NCBI GenBank assembly: GCA_046541575.1
Contig: JBKHDA010000037.1
Span: 1-19,248, forward strand
Direction: 5' to 3'
DNA length: 19,248 nt
Source of the DNA: Halanaerobium sp046541575
GTDB lineage: Bacteria > Bacillota > Halanaerobiia > Halanaerobiales > Halanaerobiaceae
The stretch's first letter is position 1; each line of letters opens with the position of its first letter. A model generated the notes under the pieces. It was not told the DNA's origin. It made no database searches and saw nothing but the letters and a program-made list of their open reading frames with translations. A program made the translations under genes and the position numbers. Of this stretch, positions 1 to 7,278 are shown piece after piece.

Positions 1-1
1 C

Positions 2-889
2 AACTTAGAATTTATATATACACCGGACTTTACTCCCAACCGCTTTGCAGAAGATCCGGACAGTCCTTTAGGTAACTGGATTATTAACCCTTTTGCTGCG
101 GAAATGAGTCTTTCTGAGATTGAAAGGGAAACAGGCAGCAGTACTGCCGAGATTATAGAACAGGTTGAAGATGCCACAGCTGATGAAGATAATCAATTTG
201 GCTTAAGATTTACTGACAGTCGGGGCAGTACTGATTATGGTTTTAGCTATTATCACGGTTATTTGAGAGAACCCAGCTATGATAAAGCAGCTCTTACAGC
301 AGAACTGGATGAATTTAAAAATAATAATACTACTTTTGACTCAGTTTTGAAAGCTGCTGACCTGCAGTATGATGAGGTTGATGTCTTTGGTTTTGAGCTG
401 GCCCGGGTTATAGCTGATATTAACAGCCGTTTAGAGTTAGCTTATTATAGAACAGATGATACTGAGGGTGATGATCCGGCTGTGAGAAATAATAAAATTG
501 CCTGGGTAATTGGTGGTGATCGTGATCTGCCGATCAGCAACCTTAATTTGAATCTGCAGTTTACAGGAGAAAAAATACTGGATGATGATCAGATAGAGGA
601 TACCGGACAGCCTGATTTAGAATATGATCCAGATGGAGACTATACTACCAATAGAGCTATTTTAAGACTAGAAGACAGCTATCAAAATGAAAAGATAATT
701 CCGGAATTAACCTGGATTTATAACTTAAATAACAATGATTATAGTTTAGAGGCAGCAGTAGATTATGAATTAAAACAGGATTTGATTTTAACAATCTCTC
801 ATAAAATATTTAAGGGAGATTCGGATACTGACTTTGGTCAGTTTGAGGATAATGATTATTCATCCTTTGCTATAAATTACAGCTTCTAA
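2..889 (+). CDS. 3' part of a probable outer-membrane beta-barrel protein (5' end outside window)
   Basis: The reading frame is open from the first bases of the window, so the gene starts upstream; an internal ATG at 104 is not the likely start. The visible 295 residues are rich in Asp, Glu, Asn and Tyr and show alternating polar/hydrophobic stretches typical of transmembrane beta-strands. The last residues (DYSSFAINYSF) alternate and end in Phe, the usual C-terminal signal read by the outer-membrane beta-barrel assembly machinery. The N-terminal visible segment (YTPDFTPNRF) recalls DUF1302-type outer-membrane proteins, but that is recollection, not a search. No signal peptide can be seen because the start is missing. 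A role as a porin or envelope protein is inferred; substrate unknown. The gene is followed by a 14-bp inverted repeat and is transcriptionally separate from the ferredoxin gene. Confidence 0.6.
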   Translation, partial: NLEFIYTPDFTPNRFAEDPDSPLGNWIINPFAAEMSLSEIERETGSSTAEIIEQVEDATADEDNQFGLRFTDSRGSTDYGFSYYHGYLREPSYDKAALTAELDEFKNNNTTFDSVLKAADLQYDEVDVFGFELARVIADINSRLELAYYRTDDTEGDDPAVRNNKIAWVIGGDRDLPISNLNLNLQFTGEKILDDDQIEDTGQPDLEYDPDGDYTTNRAILRLEDSYQNEKIIPELTWIYNLNNNDYSLEAAVDYELKQDLILTISHKIFKGDSDTDFGQFEDNDYSSFAINYSF

Positions 890-922
890 TTAAAAAATTA
901 AGGTGTTGAATAAAAATATAAA

Positions 923-960
923 AGGCTAAAATTACTTCAAAATTAGAGTAATTTTAGCCT
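923..960. terminator. 14-bp perfect inverted repeat downstream of the outer-membrane gene
   Basis: Arms AGGCTAAAATTACT (923-936) and AGTAATTTTAGCCT (947-960) are perfectly complementary around a 10-nt loop. On the + strand the stem is followed by AAAAGC rather than a T-run. On the - strand the flank (901-922 reversed) is T-rich. It probably ends transcription of the upstream gene, but it is not a textbook + strand terminator. Confidence 0.5.
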
Positions 961-1017
961 AAAAGCTTATAATCAAGAAAAATTATTAATAAATCGATCT
1001 TCAAATTTGTAAAGCAG

Positions 1018-1046
1018 TTGACAATTTGCGTTCAGCTGGTTATAAT
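1018..1046 (+). promoter_or_regulatory. Consensus sigma-A promoter of the ferredoxin gene
   Basis: A perfect -35 hexamer TTGACA (1018-1023) and a perfect -10 hexamer TATAAT (1041-1046) are separated by 17 bp. The expected start of transcription is near 1053, leaving a leader of about 55 nt before the ATG. Both hexamers and the spacing match consensus exactly, which predicts strong basal expression. Confidence 0.88.
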
Positions 1047-1050
1047 AGTT

Positions 1051-1067
1051 TTGTGAACTTTTTACAA
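1051..1067. promoter_or_regulatory. Rex-like palindrome at the ferredoxin transcription start
   Basis: TTGTGAACTTTTTACAA lies directly after the -10 box, over the expected transcription start. It resembles the binding site of the NADH/NAD+-sensing repressor Rex (TTGTGAA-N4-TTCACAA), but is one base shorter, with TTGT and ACAA separated by 9 rather than 10 bases. Position and gene context fit a redox repressor; the spacing defect keeps the call tentative. Confidence 0.35.
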
Positions 1068-1106
1068 AAATTTTAATAAAGCTGAATAGCAGGAGGTGAA
1101 CAATAA

Positions 1107-1277
1107 ATGGCTCATGTAATTTCAGATGATTGTATTTTGTGCGGTGCCTGTGCACCAGAGTGTCCTGTAGACTGTATCAGTGAAGGTGATACACAATTTG
1201 AAATCGATGCTGATGAATGTATCGATTGTGCAGCTTGTGTAGCAGTTTGTCCTGTAGATGCTATTAGCCAGGCATAA
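1107..1277 (+). CDS. Clostridial-type 2[4Fe-4S] ferredoxin
   Basis: A 56-residue soluble electron carrier, the usual size for bacterial 2[4Fe-4S] ferredoxins. Two cluster motifs are complete: C9-x2-C12-x2-C15-x3-C19-P and C38-x2-C41-x2-C44-x3-C48-P. In the family the first three cysteines of each motif and the last of the other bind each cubane cluster. It would shuttle low-potential electrons between enzymes such as pyruvate:ferredoxin oxidoreductase and hydrogenase in the cytoplasm. A ninth cysteine (C23) is present beyond the eight ligands. The protein has 12 Asp/Glu and no Lys or Arg. The start is set by AGGAGGTGA (1091-1099), 7 nt before the ATG. It is a single-gene unit with its own promoter and terminator. 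Confidence 0.95.
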   Translation: MAHVISDDCILCGACAPECPVDCISEGDTQFEIDADECIDCAACVAVCPVDAISQA

Positions 1278-1291
1278 ATTTATAAATTTTG

Positions 1292-1325
1292 AAAAAACCG
1301 GGGGGCTTTTCTCCGGTCTTTTTCA
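1292..1325 (+). terminator. Intrinsic terminator of the ferredoxin gene
   Basis: Stem ACCGGGG (1297-1303) with CTCCGGT (1311-1317), including one G-U pair, around a 7-nt loop. It is preceded by an A-run and followed by CTTTTTCATTTT. It starts 20 nt after the ferredoxin stop codon and isolates that gene from glyA. Confidence 0.85.
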
Positions 1326-1459
1326 TTTTAAAAAGTCATAATTTTAAATTATATTTAAAATAGAAGCTAGAAATTAAGCAGGATTTAATTCTCTTATAGA
1401 GAAGTATAACTAATATATAAGGAAGATTTTAATTATTAAATTAAGGAGATGAGCTTTGG

Positions 1460-2689
1460 ATGCAGGAACTCAAACAAATTGATCCGGAAATTGCAGCTAT
1501 TATAGCAGAAGAAGAAAAGAGACAGGCTCAAAATATTGAATTGATCGCCTCAGAGAATTTTGTCAGTTCTGCTGTGATGGAGGCTGCTGGTTCAGCCTTA
1601 ACAAACAAATATGCAGAAGGTTATCCTCACAAAAGATATTATGGGGGCTGTGAGGTAATTGATAAGGCGGAAGAATTAGCTATTAAAAGGGCAAAGGAAT
1701 TATTTGGAGCTGAACATGCTAATGTACAGCCACATTCTGGTTCTCAGGCAAATCAGGCAGTTTATTTTTCACAGGTTCCACCGGGTGGAACTATACTGGC
1801 AATGGATTTAACTCATGGGGGTCATTTAACCCACGGCAGCCCGGTGAATATGTCGGGTGAGTATTATAATTTTATCCACTATGGTGTAACAAAAGAAGAA
1901 GAAATCATTGATTATGACCAGGTTCAGGCACTGGCTGAAAAACATCAGCCGGATATGATAGTTGCTGGAGCAAGTGCTTACCCAAGAGTAATTAATTTTA
2001 AAAGATTTAAAGAAATAGCTGATTCAGTAGGTGCACAGCTAATGGTAGATATGGCTCATATTGCTGGATTAATTGCAGCTGGATTACATCCGAACCCGGT
2101 AGAAGTTGCAGATTTTGTAACTACAACTACTCATAAAACTTTAAGAGGAACCAGAGGTGGAATGATCCTCTGTAAGGAGAAATATGCTAAAGAAATAGAT
2201 AAAGCTATTTTCCCCGGAATTCAGGGAGGACCGCTGATGCATATAATTGCAGCTAAGGCAGTATCTTTTAAAGAAGCCTTAACAGATGATTTTATGGATT
2301 ATCAGCAGCAGATAATTGATAATGCAAAAACTCTGGCAGAAGAGTTAAAAAGTTATGGTATGAGACTTGTATCTGGTGGAACAGATAATCATATGATGCT
2401 AGTTGATTTAAATAATATGGAGATTACAGGAAAAGAAGCTGAAGAGGCTTTAGATAAGATGGGAATTACAGTCAACAAAAATACTATTCCTTTTGAAACT
2501 AAAAGTCCTTTTGTGACCAGTGGAATTAGGATCGGAACACCAGCTATTACAACAAGAGGTATGAAAGAAAAAGATATGAAACAAATAGCTGAGTTTATCT
2601 TTGAAGCTCTAAAAAATATTGAAAATGATGATAAACTTAAAGAAATGAAAAAGGAAGTACATTCTTTTTCTGCTCATTTCATGGAATAA
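1460..2689 (+). CDS. glyA: Serine hydroxymethyltransferase
   Basis: A cytoplasmic PLP enzyme that converts serine and tetrahydrofolate to glycine and 5,10-methylenetetrahydrofolate, the main source of one-carbon units. The 409-residue length matches bacterial SHMTs. The PLP lysine is K226 in TTTTHKTLRGTRGG. E53 and Y61 in the YAEGYPHKRYYGGC segment sit at the same numbers as the catalytic residues of the Bacillus enzyme. The SENF segment (31-34) and the PHSGSQAN cofactor loop near residue 90 are also present. The start follows AAGGAGATGAG (1443-1453). The gene stands alone between the ferredoxin terminator and its own terminator. The 182-bp AT-rich upstream region shows no riboswitch or convincing promoter that I can identify. 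Confidence 0.97.
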   Translation: MQELKQIDPEIAAIIAEEEKRQAQNIELIASENFVSSAVMEAAGSALTNKYAEGYPHKRYYGGCEVIDKAEELAIKRAKELFGAEHANVQPHSGSQANQAVYFSQVPPGGTILAMDLTHGGHLTHGSPVNMSGEYYNFIHYGVTKEEEIIDYDQVQALAEKHQPDMIVAGASAYPRVINFKRFKEIADSVGAQLMVDMAHIAGLIAAGLHPNPVEVADFVTTTTHKTLRGTRGGMILCKEKYAKEIDKAIFPGIQGGPLMHIIAAKAVSFKEALTDDFMDYQQQIIDNAKTLAEELKSYGMRLVSGGTDNHMMLVDLNNMEITGKEAEEALDKMGITVNKNTIPFETKSPFVTSGIRIGTPAITTRGMKEKDMKQIAEFIFEALKNIENDDKLKEMKKEVHSFSAHFME

Positions 2690-2714
2690 CTTATATAACA
2701 GCTAATAATTAAGG

Positions 2715-2739
2715 GCCGGGGAAACCCGGCTGTTTTTTT
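2715..2739 (+). terminator. Intrinsic terminator of glyA
   Basis: GCCGGG (2715-2720) pairs perfectly with CCCGGC (2725-2730) around a GAAA tetraloop, then TG and a run of seven T. It lies about 25 nt after the glyA stop codon. Confidence 0.93.
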
Positions 2740-2779
2740 GAGAATATAATAAGATTAGATAATAGAAAAAGGTGATAAA

Positions 2780-3601
2780 ATGAATACTAAATTAATTGTT
2801 TTTGATCTGGACGGAACTTTATTAGATTCAGAACATCAGCTGCACAAAAAAACTATTGAAGCAGTAAAAATGATAAGAGAAAAAGGAATTAAAACTATGG
2901 TGGCCACAGGTAGAATGTACTGCTCTGCCAAACCTCATACTGACCGCCTGCAAATAAAGGAGCCAATAATAACCTATAATGGTGCTCTGGTTATGGACCC
3001 TGAAAGTCAGTCAGAGATCTTCCATGATCCTATTCCTTTTGAGATTGCACACAGAATTACAAAAATGGTGGTAAACAATAATTATCACCTGCAGCTATAT
3101 ATTAATGATAATTTATATGTTGCTGAAGAAAATGAATTTACTGCTAAATATGAAGATTTATCCGGAATTAAGGCTAATATTGTTGGCAGGCTGGATAAAT
3201 TTATAGAAGAAGCACCAACAAAGATGATGATAATAGAAGATGATGAAGAAAAACAGCTTGAAATTCATAACTTTTTAGAAGATAATTTTAAAAGTGAGAT
3301 TGAAATTGCTTCATCTTATCCTTCTTTTACTGAAATAACTGCAAAGGGTATTTCAAAGGCAGTCCCACTGAAAAAATTGGCCAAAAAATTTGGAATTAAA
3401 CAGGAAGAAATCATAGCCTTTGGTGATGGGTTAAATGATTTGAAGATGATTGAGTGGGCTGGTAAAGGGGTTGCGATGGCAAATGCACATCCAGATCTCC
3501 GCAGAGCTGCTGATGACATAGCATTAAATCATAATGACTTAGGTATAGCAAGATATTTAAAAGGGTTTTTTCAGCTTGACTTAAAAATAGAAGCAGAGTA
3601 A
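2780..3601 (+). CDS. Cof-type HAD-IIB family phosphatase
   Basis: A 273-residue haloacid-dehalogenase superfamily hydrolase of the Cof/YidA type, which dephosphorylates sugar phosphates or other small phosphorylated metabolites. Motif I is DLDGTLL with nucleophile D9 and acid/base D11. Motif II is the Thr in VATGR. Motif III is in KGISK (189-193). Motif IV is GDGLND (215-220), which binds Mg2+. The segment between motifs II and III is the size of the C2B cap that gives substrate specificity in this group. The start follows AAAGGTGAT. The exact substrate cannot be predicted from sequence. It follows the glyA terminator and precedes a separate promoter-like element, so it is probably transcribed alone. 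Confidence 0.9.
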   Translation: MNTKLIVFDLDGTLLDSEHQLHKKTIEAVKMIREKGIKTMVATGRMYCSAKPHTDRLQIKEPIITYNGALVMDPESQSEIFHDPIPFEIAHRITKMVVNNNYHLQLYINDNLYVAEENEFTAKYEDLSGIKANIVGRLDKFIEEAPTKMMIIEDDEEKQLEIHNFLEDNFKSEIEIASSYPSFTEITAKGISKAVPLKKLAKKFGIKQEEIIAFGDGLNDLKMIEWAGKGVAMANAHPDLRRAADDIALNHNDLGIARYLKGFFQLDLKIEAE

Positions 3602-3641
3602 AGGTAAGCAGCTTTCAGATTATGCATTTTTGACTTATTTG

Positions 3642-3650
3642 TGTTATAAT
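3642..3650 (+). promoter_or_regulatory. Candidate extended -10 promoter
   Basis: TGTTATAAT is an extended -10 element (TGn plus perfect TATAAT) 51 bp before the membrane-protein start. No good -35 lies 16-18 bp upstream; the TTGACT at 3630-3635 is only 9 bp away. Extended -10 promoters can work without a -35, and this is the best candidate for driving the membrane protein-glk-hprK run. Confidence 0.5.
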
Positions 3651-3700
3651 CAAAGATAGTGGATAAGCTTTAATATTTGCTGAAGTTTGGAGGGGTTTTT

Positions 3701-4363
3701 TTGGAAATTTTCTCGATTTTAAAATCTACATTTAAAGATTTTTATGAGGATTTATTTAAACTTGTGCTGCTCAGTGTAGCCTGGTTTGTTATTAGTTCTA
3801 TATTATTATTTACTGTTTTTATTGGATTAACAAGCGGCTGGTATTTAATTTTATTATTACCACTTTTATTTTTAGGTCCTGTTTTTTTGACTTCTCTTTA
3901 TGGTGCTAATGAGATTTTAAAAGAAGGAAAGATTGCTTTTAAATCGCTCTTGGTCTATTTTAAAGAAAATTTCTGGCGTGGATTTTTAGTGTTTTTAATT
4001 TCGGTTATTTTATATACTATTTTTCTGGTTGATTTACGCTTCTTTTTATTAAAGGGACAGGAAAATGTCTGGCTTTTGGCCTTTGCTTTTTTATTTGCCT
4101 ATTTATTGATCTATTTTTCGATCTATCAGGCATATTTATGGGGACTGCTGATTATTCAGGGAGATAAATCTCTTAAAAATATTTTTAGAAATGCAGTGAT
4201 CCTCAGTTTAGATAATATAGTATTTTCTTTACTCTGGTTTTTAGCAATTTTCTTATTAACAGTTATTCTATTTGTAATTGGAATTGGGCTCCCGGCTGGT
4301 TTTGTTGGTATTATTGGTTTGCTGATGATTAAGGGAACCGAAGAGATGCTCGCCAAATATTAA
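3701..4363 (+). CDS. YesL-like (DUF624) integral membrane protein
   Basis: A very hydrophobic protein of about 220 residues with five or so predicted membrane helices and short charged loops. The segment LPLLFLGPVFLTSLYG followed by a polar stretch and FKENFWRGF resembles the DUF624/YesL family, whose members are often near carbohydrate uptake or degradation genes and whose function is not established. The start is a TTG at 3701, chosen because GGAGGGG (3689-3695) stands 5 nt before it. An in-frame TTG at 3677 would add eight residues but has no ribosome site. It lies 37 bp upstream of the glucokinase gene and probably shares its transcript. Family membership is by resemblance only. Confidence 0.65.
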   Translation: MEIFSILKSTFKDFYEDLFKLVLLSVAWFVISSILLFTVFIGLTSGWYLILLLPLLFLGPVFLTSLYGANEILKEGKIAFKSLLVYFKENFWRGFLVFLISVILYTIFLVDLRFFLLKGQENVWLLAFAFLFAYLLIYFSIYQAYLWGLLIIQGDKSLKNIFRNAVILSLDNIVFSLLWFLAIFLLTVILFVIGIGLPAGFVGIIGLLMIKGTEEMLAKY

Positions 4364-4400
4364 ATTATAATTTTGAAGAAGACTATTTGAGAGGGGATTA

Positions 4401-5378
4401 ATGATGAAAGAATATTATATAGGGCTGGATCTTGGAGGAACAAAAATTTTAACAGGTCTTGCTGACAGTGAAGGTAAAATTATTACAAGATCACGAAGAG
4501 ATACTGAAGCTGATCTTGGAGAAGATAAAATAATAAAAAATATGATTGCAACAATTAACGATGTACTTAACAAAGCAGGAGTTAGCAGAAGTGAGGTAAG
4601 GACTCTGGGAATTGGCAGTCCGGGGCCATTAGATTCTAAAAAAGGAATTATTATTGAAAATGCTAATCTCCCCTGGAAAAATGTGGCACTGGTTGAGAGA
4701 ATGGAAGCAGCACTTGGGATTAACACACTCCTGCAGAATGATGCTAATGCCGCTGCTCTTGGTGAAAAATGGTTTGGTGCCGGTAAAAGTGTCGACAATA
4801 TGGTTTACATAACTATTTCCACCGGTATTGGTGGTGGAGCAATTATTAATAAGGAGCTATTTACTGGAGTTAATGATAATGCCTGTGAAATTGGACATAC
4901 AGTAATTGACCCTAATGGTCCTCTCTGCGGCTGTGGTAATCACGGCTGTCTGGAAGCTTTTTCTTCTGGAACTTCTATTGGCAAAAGAGCCAGGGAAGCT
5001 GCAGCAGCAGGTAAAAGCAAAGAAATGCTTGATTTAGCAGATAATATAATTGAAGATATAGATGCTGTCATTTGTGCTCAGGCCGCCTATCAGGGTGATC
5101 AGGCAGCAAAGGATATTTTTGATAATGCTGGATATCATCTTGGCATTGGTCTGGGAAATGTTATCAATACTTTTAATACAGAGATGATTATTCTTGGTGG
5201 TGGAGTGATGAAGGCTTCAGATCTCTTTTTAGATACTGCAATAAAAACTATGGAAGATATAGCACTTTCCGGTCCTTTAGAAATGGTGACAGTTAAGGAA
5301 GCTGAACTGGGATCTGATATTGGTTTAATCGGTGCTGTAGCTGTGGCTATGGAAGACAGGTTGGTGAAAAATGATTGA
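4401..5378 (+). CDS. glk: ROK-family glucokinase
   Basis: A cytoplasmic kinase that phosphorylates glucose to glucose-6-phosphate with ATP. At 325 residues it matches the GlcK group of ROK proteins. The phosphate-binding motif DLGGTK is at 10-15. The sugar-binding ENANLPW segment is followed by the catalytic D114 in QNDANAAALGE. The second ATP motif is STGIGGGAI. The ROK zinc site is complete: H166 with C176, C178 and C183 in CGCGNHGCLE. No N-terminal DNA-binding domain is present, so it is an enzyme and not a NagC/XylR-type repressor. Two adjacent ATGs (4401 and 4404) follow GAGGGG (4391-4396); the second has the better spacing. Its end overlaps the hprK start by 8 bp, implying translational coupling between glucose phosphorylation and the kinase of the catabolite-control pathway. 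Confidence 0.93.
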   Translation: MMKEYYIGLDLGGTKILTGLADSEGKIITRSRRDTEADLGEDKIIKNMIATINDVLNKAGVSRSEVRTLGIGSPGPLDSKKGIIIENANLPWKNVALVERMEAALGINTLLQNDANAAALGEKWFGAGKSVDNMVYITISTGIGGGAIINKELFTGVNDNACEIGHTVIDPNGPLCGCGNHGCLEAFSSGTSIGKRAREAAAAGKSKEMLDLADNIIEDIDAVICAQAAYQGDQAAKDIFDNAGYHLGIGLGNVINTFNTEMIILGGGVMKASDLFLDTAIKTMEDIALSGPLEMVTVKEAELGSDIGLIGAVAVAMEDRLVKND

Positions 5379-6288
5379 TGAAGACAAAGTTTTAGTCCTC
5401 GATATTTTTAATCGTTTTGATCTTGAAATACAGTCCGGACGCTCCGGTATAAAGAGAGAGGTAAAGGTCAGTGATATTAAAAGGCCGGGAATTGAACTTG
5501 CCGGTTTCTGGAAGCACTTTGCTCCCGAAAGAGTTAATTTAATTGGTAGAACTGAGCTTTCCTTTTTAAGGGGACTGGATGAGCGGATTCTCAAAGAACG
5601 GATAGAAGAATATGTTGATTATAATCCTGTCTGTATTATAGTTGCCAGGGGAGAGAAAATACCCAATTATTTATTGGAAAGAGCAGATCAAAAGGGAATA
5701 CCTGTGCTTTCAACTGAAATCTCCACAACCAGGTTCAGCAGTATGCTTTTAAATTATTTAGAAGAAAAGCTGGCTCCAGTTAAAGTTATTCACGGGGTGC
5801 TGGTAGATATTTATGGAATTGGAGTATTGATAAGAGGTCAAAGTGGTATTGGTAAAAGTGAGACTGCTATAGAGCTTGTTAAAAGAGGTCATCGACTGGT
5901 TGCTGATGATATAATAGAAATTAAAAAGGTTGGAGAGCTGCATTTAAGTGGTACAGCTCCTAATAATTCCCGTTATTTTTTAGAGATGCGAGGTATTGGT
6001 ATAATTAATGTCAAAACATTATTTGGCGCCGGGGCGGTAAAACATGATTCTCCAATTAATCTTACCATTAAATTAGAAAAATGGGAAGAAGGAGAAGAAT
6101 ATGAAAGACTTGGTATTGACAACCGCCAGACTGAAATTATGGATCTGGATATTGATGAGATAGTAATTCCGGTTAAACCAGGGCGTAATCTTGCTTTAGT
6201 TTTAGAAGTTGCAGCGATGAATTATAGAATGAAGAGCATGGGTTATAATGCTGCAGTGGATTTTACAGAAAATATAATGAAAAGATAA
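5371..6288 (+). CDS. hprK: HPr kinase/phosphorylase
   Basis: A bifunctional enzyme that phosphorylates HPr (or Crh) on Ser46 when ATP and fructose-1,6-bisphosphate are high and removes the phosphate when inorganic phosphate is high, the key switch of carbon catabolite control in Firmicutes. Length (305) is normal. The N-terminal domain (about 1-130) is followed by the conserved His in IHGVLVD (H141), the Walker A motif GQSGIGKS (156-163), VADD (177-180), and the family signature LEMRGIGIINVKTLFG. No gene for HPr or PTS proteins is in this window. ATG 5371 lies inside the end of glk, so translation is probably coupled. Confidence 0.96.
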   Translation: MIDEDKVLVLDIFNRFDLEIQSGRSGIKREVKVSDIKRPGIELAGFWKHFAPERVNLIGRTELSFLRGLDERILKERIEEYVDYNPVCIIVARGEKIPNYLLERADQKGIPVLSTEISTTRFSSMLLNYLEEKLAPVKVIHGVLVDIYGIGVLIRGQSGIGKSETAIELVKRGHRLVADDIIEIKKVGELHLSGTAPNNSRYFLEMRGIGIINVKTLFGAGAVKHDSPINLTIKLEKWEEGEEYERLGIDNRQTEIMDLDIDEIVIPVKPGRNLALVLEVAAMNYRMKSMGYNAAVDFTENIMKR

Positions 6289-6314
6289 AATGTATTTATG
6301 GTAGAGGTGAAAAA

Positions 6315-7253
6315 ATGAAATCAGTAATGAAAGAAAACAAAAAAATAAAATTATTAATATTTTTCATTATTTTTCTCTTTATTCTACCTATTGCTGTAAA
6401 TGCAGAAAGTAAAAAAGTTATATTTAATCATCTTGATGGAATTGGAGATGATTATGGTCCTGGTGATTATCATTATCCAAGAAACCATATTTTTCAGAAT
6501 AAAGGAAATTTATTTGATTTAAAATCACTTACAATATTTGAGACAGAAAATAAATATAAATTCCGTTTATCTTTTTCAAATTTAACTGATCCCTGGGGAG
6601 CAAAATACGATTTTTCACTGCCGTTAATAGAAATTTATATTGACAATCAAAGTGGTGGTAGTAATCAGCTTTTCCATAATGGTGCTAATGTTAGTTTTAG
6701 TGATGATTTTTACTGGAATGATTTTTTTAAAATTAGCGGCTGGTGGGTTAGAGCTTTTACACCTGACAGTAAAAAAGAAGATGCATTTAATATAAATGAA
6801 TTATCAATGGCAGCGCCGAATTCAATGGATAATCTTATTTTAAATAAAGAAGGTAATGACATTTATCTAAGCTTTCCTAAAAAAGAGATTAGTTCATTAA
6901 AAAATAGTAAGATGATTGTTTTAGTTGGAAGTTTTGATCCTTTTGGTTATGATCATTTTCGATCTTTATCTAAAAGTAGAGACTACTGGCAGATATATTC
7001 TGAGAATGATATCCCAATTTCTAAAGCACCGAGAGTGCTTGATATTCTTGTCCCAGGAGGCAGAAATCAAAAAGAAATATTGAGTGGGGAAATACCAGAA
7101 CTGCCATATATAAAAGTTGCTTCTGAAATTCCTGCTGAAGAAAAAACATTGGTAGATTATTTAGTGCTCATAAATAAATTTTCTATAACAATACTTTTAG
7201 CTTATATATCTCTTTTGATTTTTGTAGTTCATAAATTTAATTATAAAAGCTAA
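6315..7253 (+). CDS. Exported, membrane-anchored protein with glucodextranase C-terminal-like domain
   Basis: A 312-residue protein with a clear signal peptide: basic start, hydrophobic core about 11-26, cleavage expected after AVNA (30). The body (about 32-265) resembles the C-terminal module of glucodextranase and amylopullulanase-type enzymes: the segment GDDYGPGDYHYP and, later, FSNLTDPWGAKYDFSLPLIE with IYIDNQ are the recognisable features. A single C-terminal hydrophobic helix (about 289-306) followed by a basic tail (HKFNYKS) would anchor it in the cytoplasmic membrane facing out. No catalytic glycoside-hydrolase domain is present. It may bind alpha-glucans or an envelope polysaccharide, but that is inference. 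The start follows GAGGTGA (6304-6310). It sits between hprK and a squalene-synthase-like gene, an unusual place. Confidence 0.7.
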   Translation: MKSVMKENKKIKLLIFFIIFLFILPIAVNAESKKVIFNHLDGIGDDYGPGDYHYPRNHIFQNKGNLFDLKSLTIFETENKYKFRLSFSNLTDPWGAKYDFSLPLIEIYIDNQSGGSNQLFHNGANVSFSDDFYWNDFFKISGWWVRAFTPDSKKEDAFNINELSMAAPNSMDNLILNKEGNDIYLSFPKKEISSLKNSKMIVLVGSFDPFGYDHFRSLSKSRDYWQIYSENDIPISKAPRVLDILVPGGRNQKEILSGEIPELPYIKVASEIPAEEKTLVDYLVLINKFSITILLAYISLLIFVVHKFNYKS

Positions 7254-7278
7254 ATATGAATTTTGATGAGGTGAGATA

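Noticed and set aside
1008..1023. CcpA cre-like site TGTAAAGCAGTTGACA
   Set aside because: The central CG of cre is missing and the length is wrong; it only overlaps the -35 by chance.
973..1155. 60-residue open frame on the - strand over the ferredoxin promoter
   Set aside because: It covers the promoter and the ferredoxin start, has no ribosome site, and its translation shows no recognisable features.
1326..1459. Riboswitch or T-box in front of glyA
   Set aside because: The stretch is AT-rich with only a 5-bp inverted repeat (TTCTC/GAGAA at 1389-1403); no conserved riboswitch core or antiterminator-like structure is visible.
3630..3650. TTGACT with TATAAT as a standard promoter
   Set aside because: Only 9 bp separates them; 16-18 are needed. 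The extended -10 alone was kept as the candidate.
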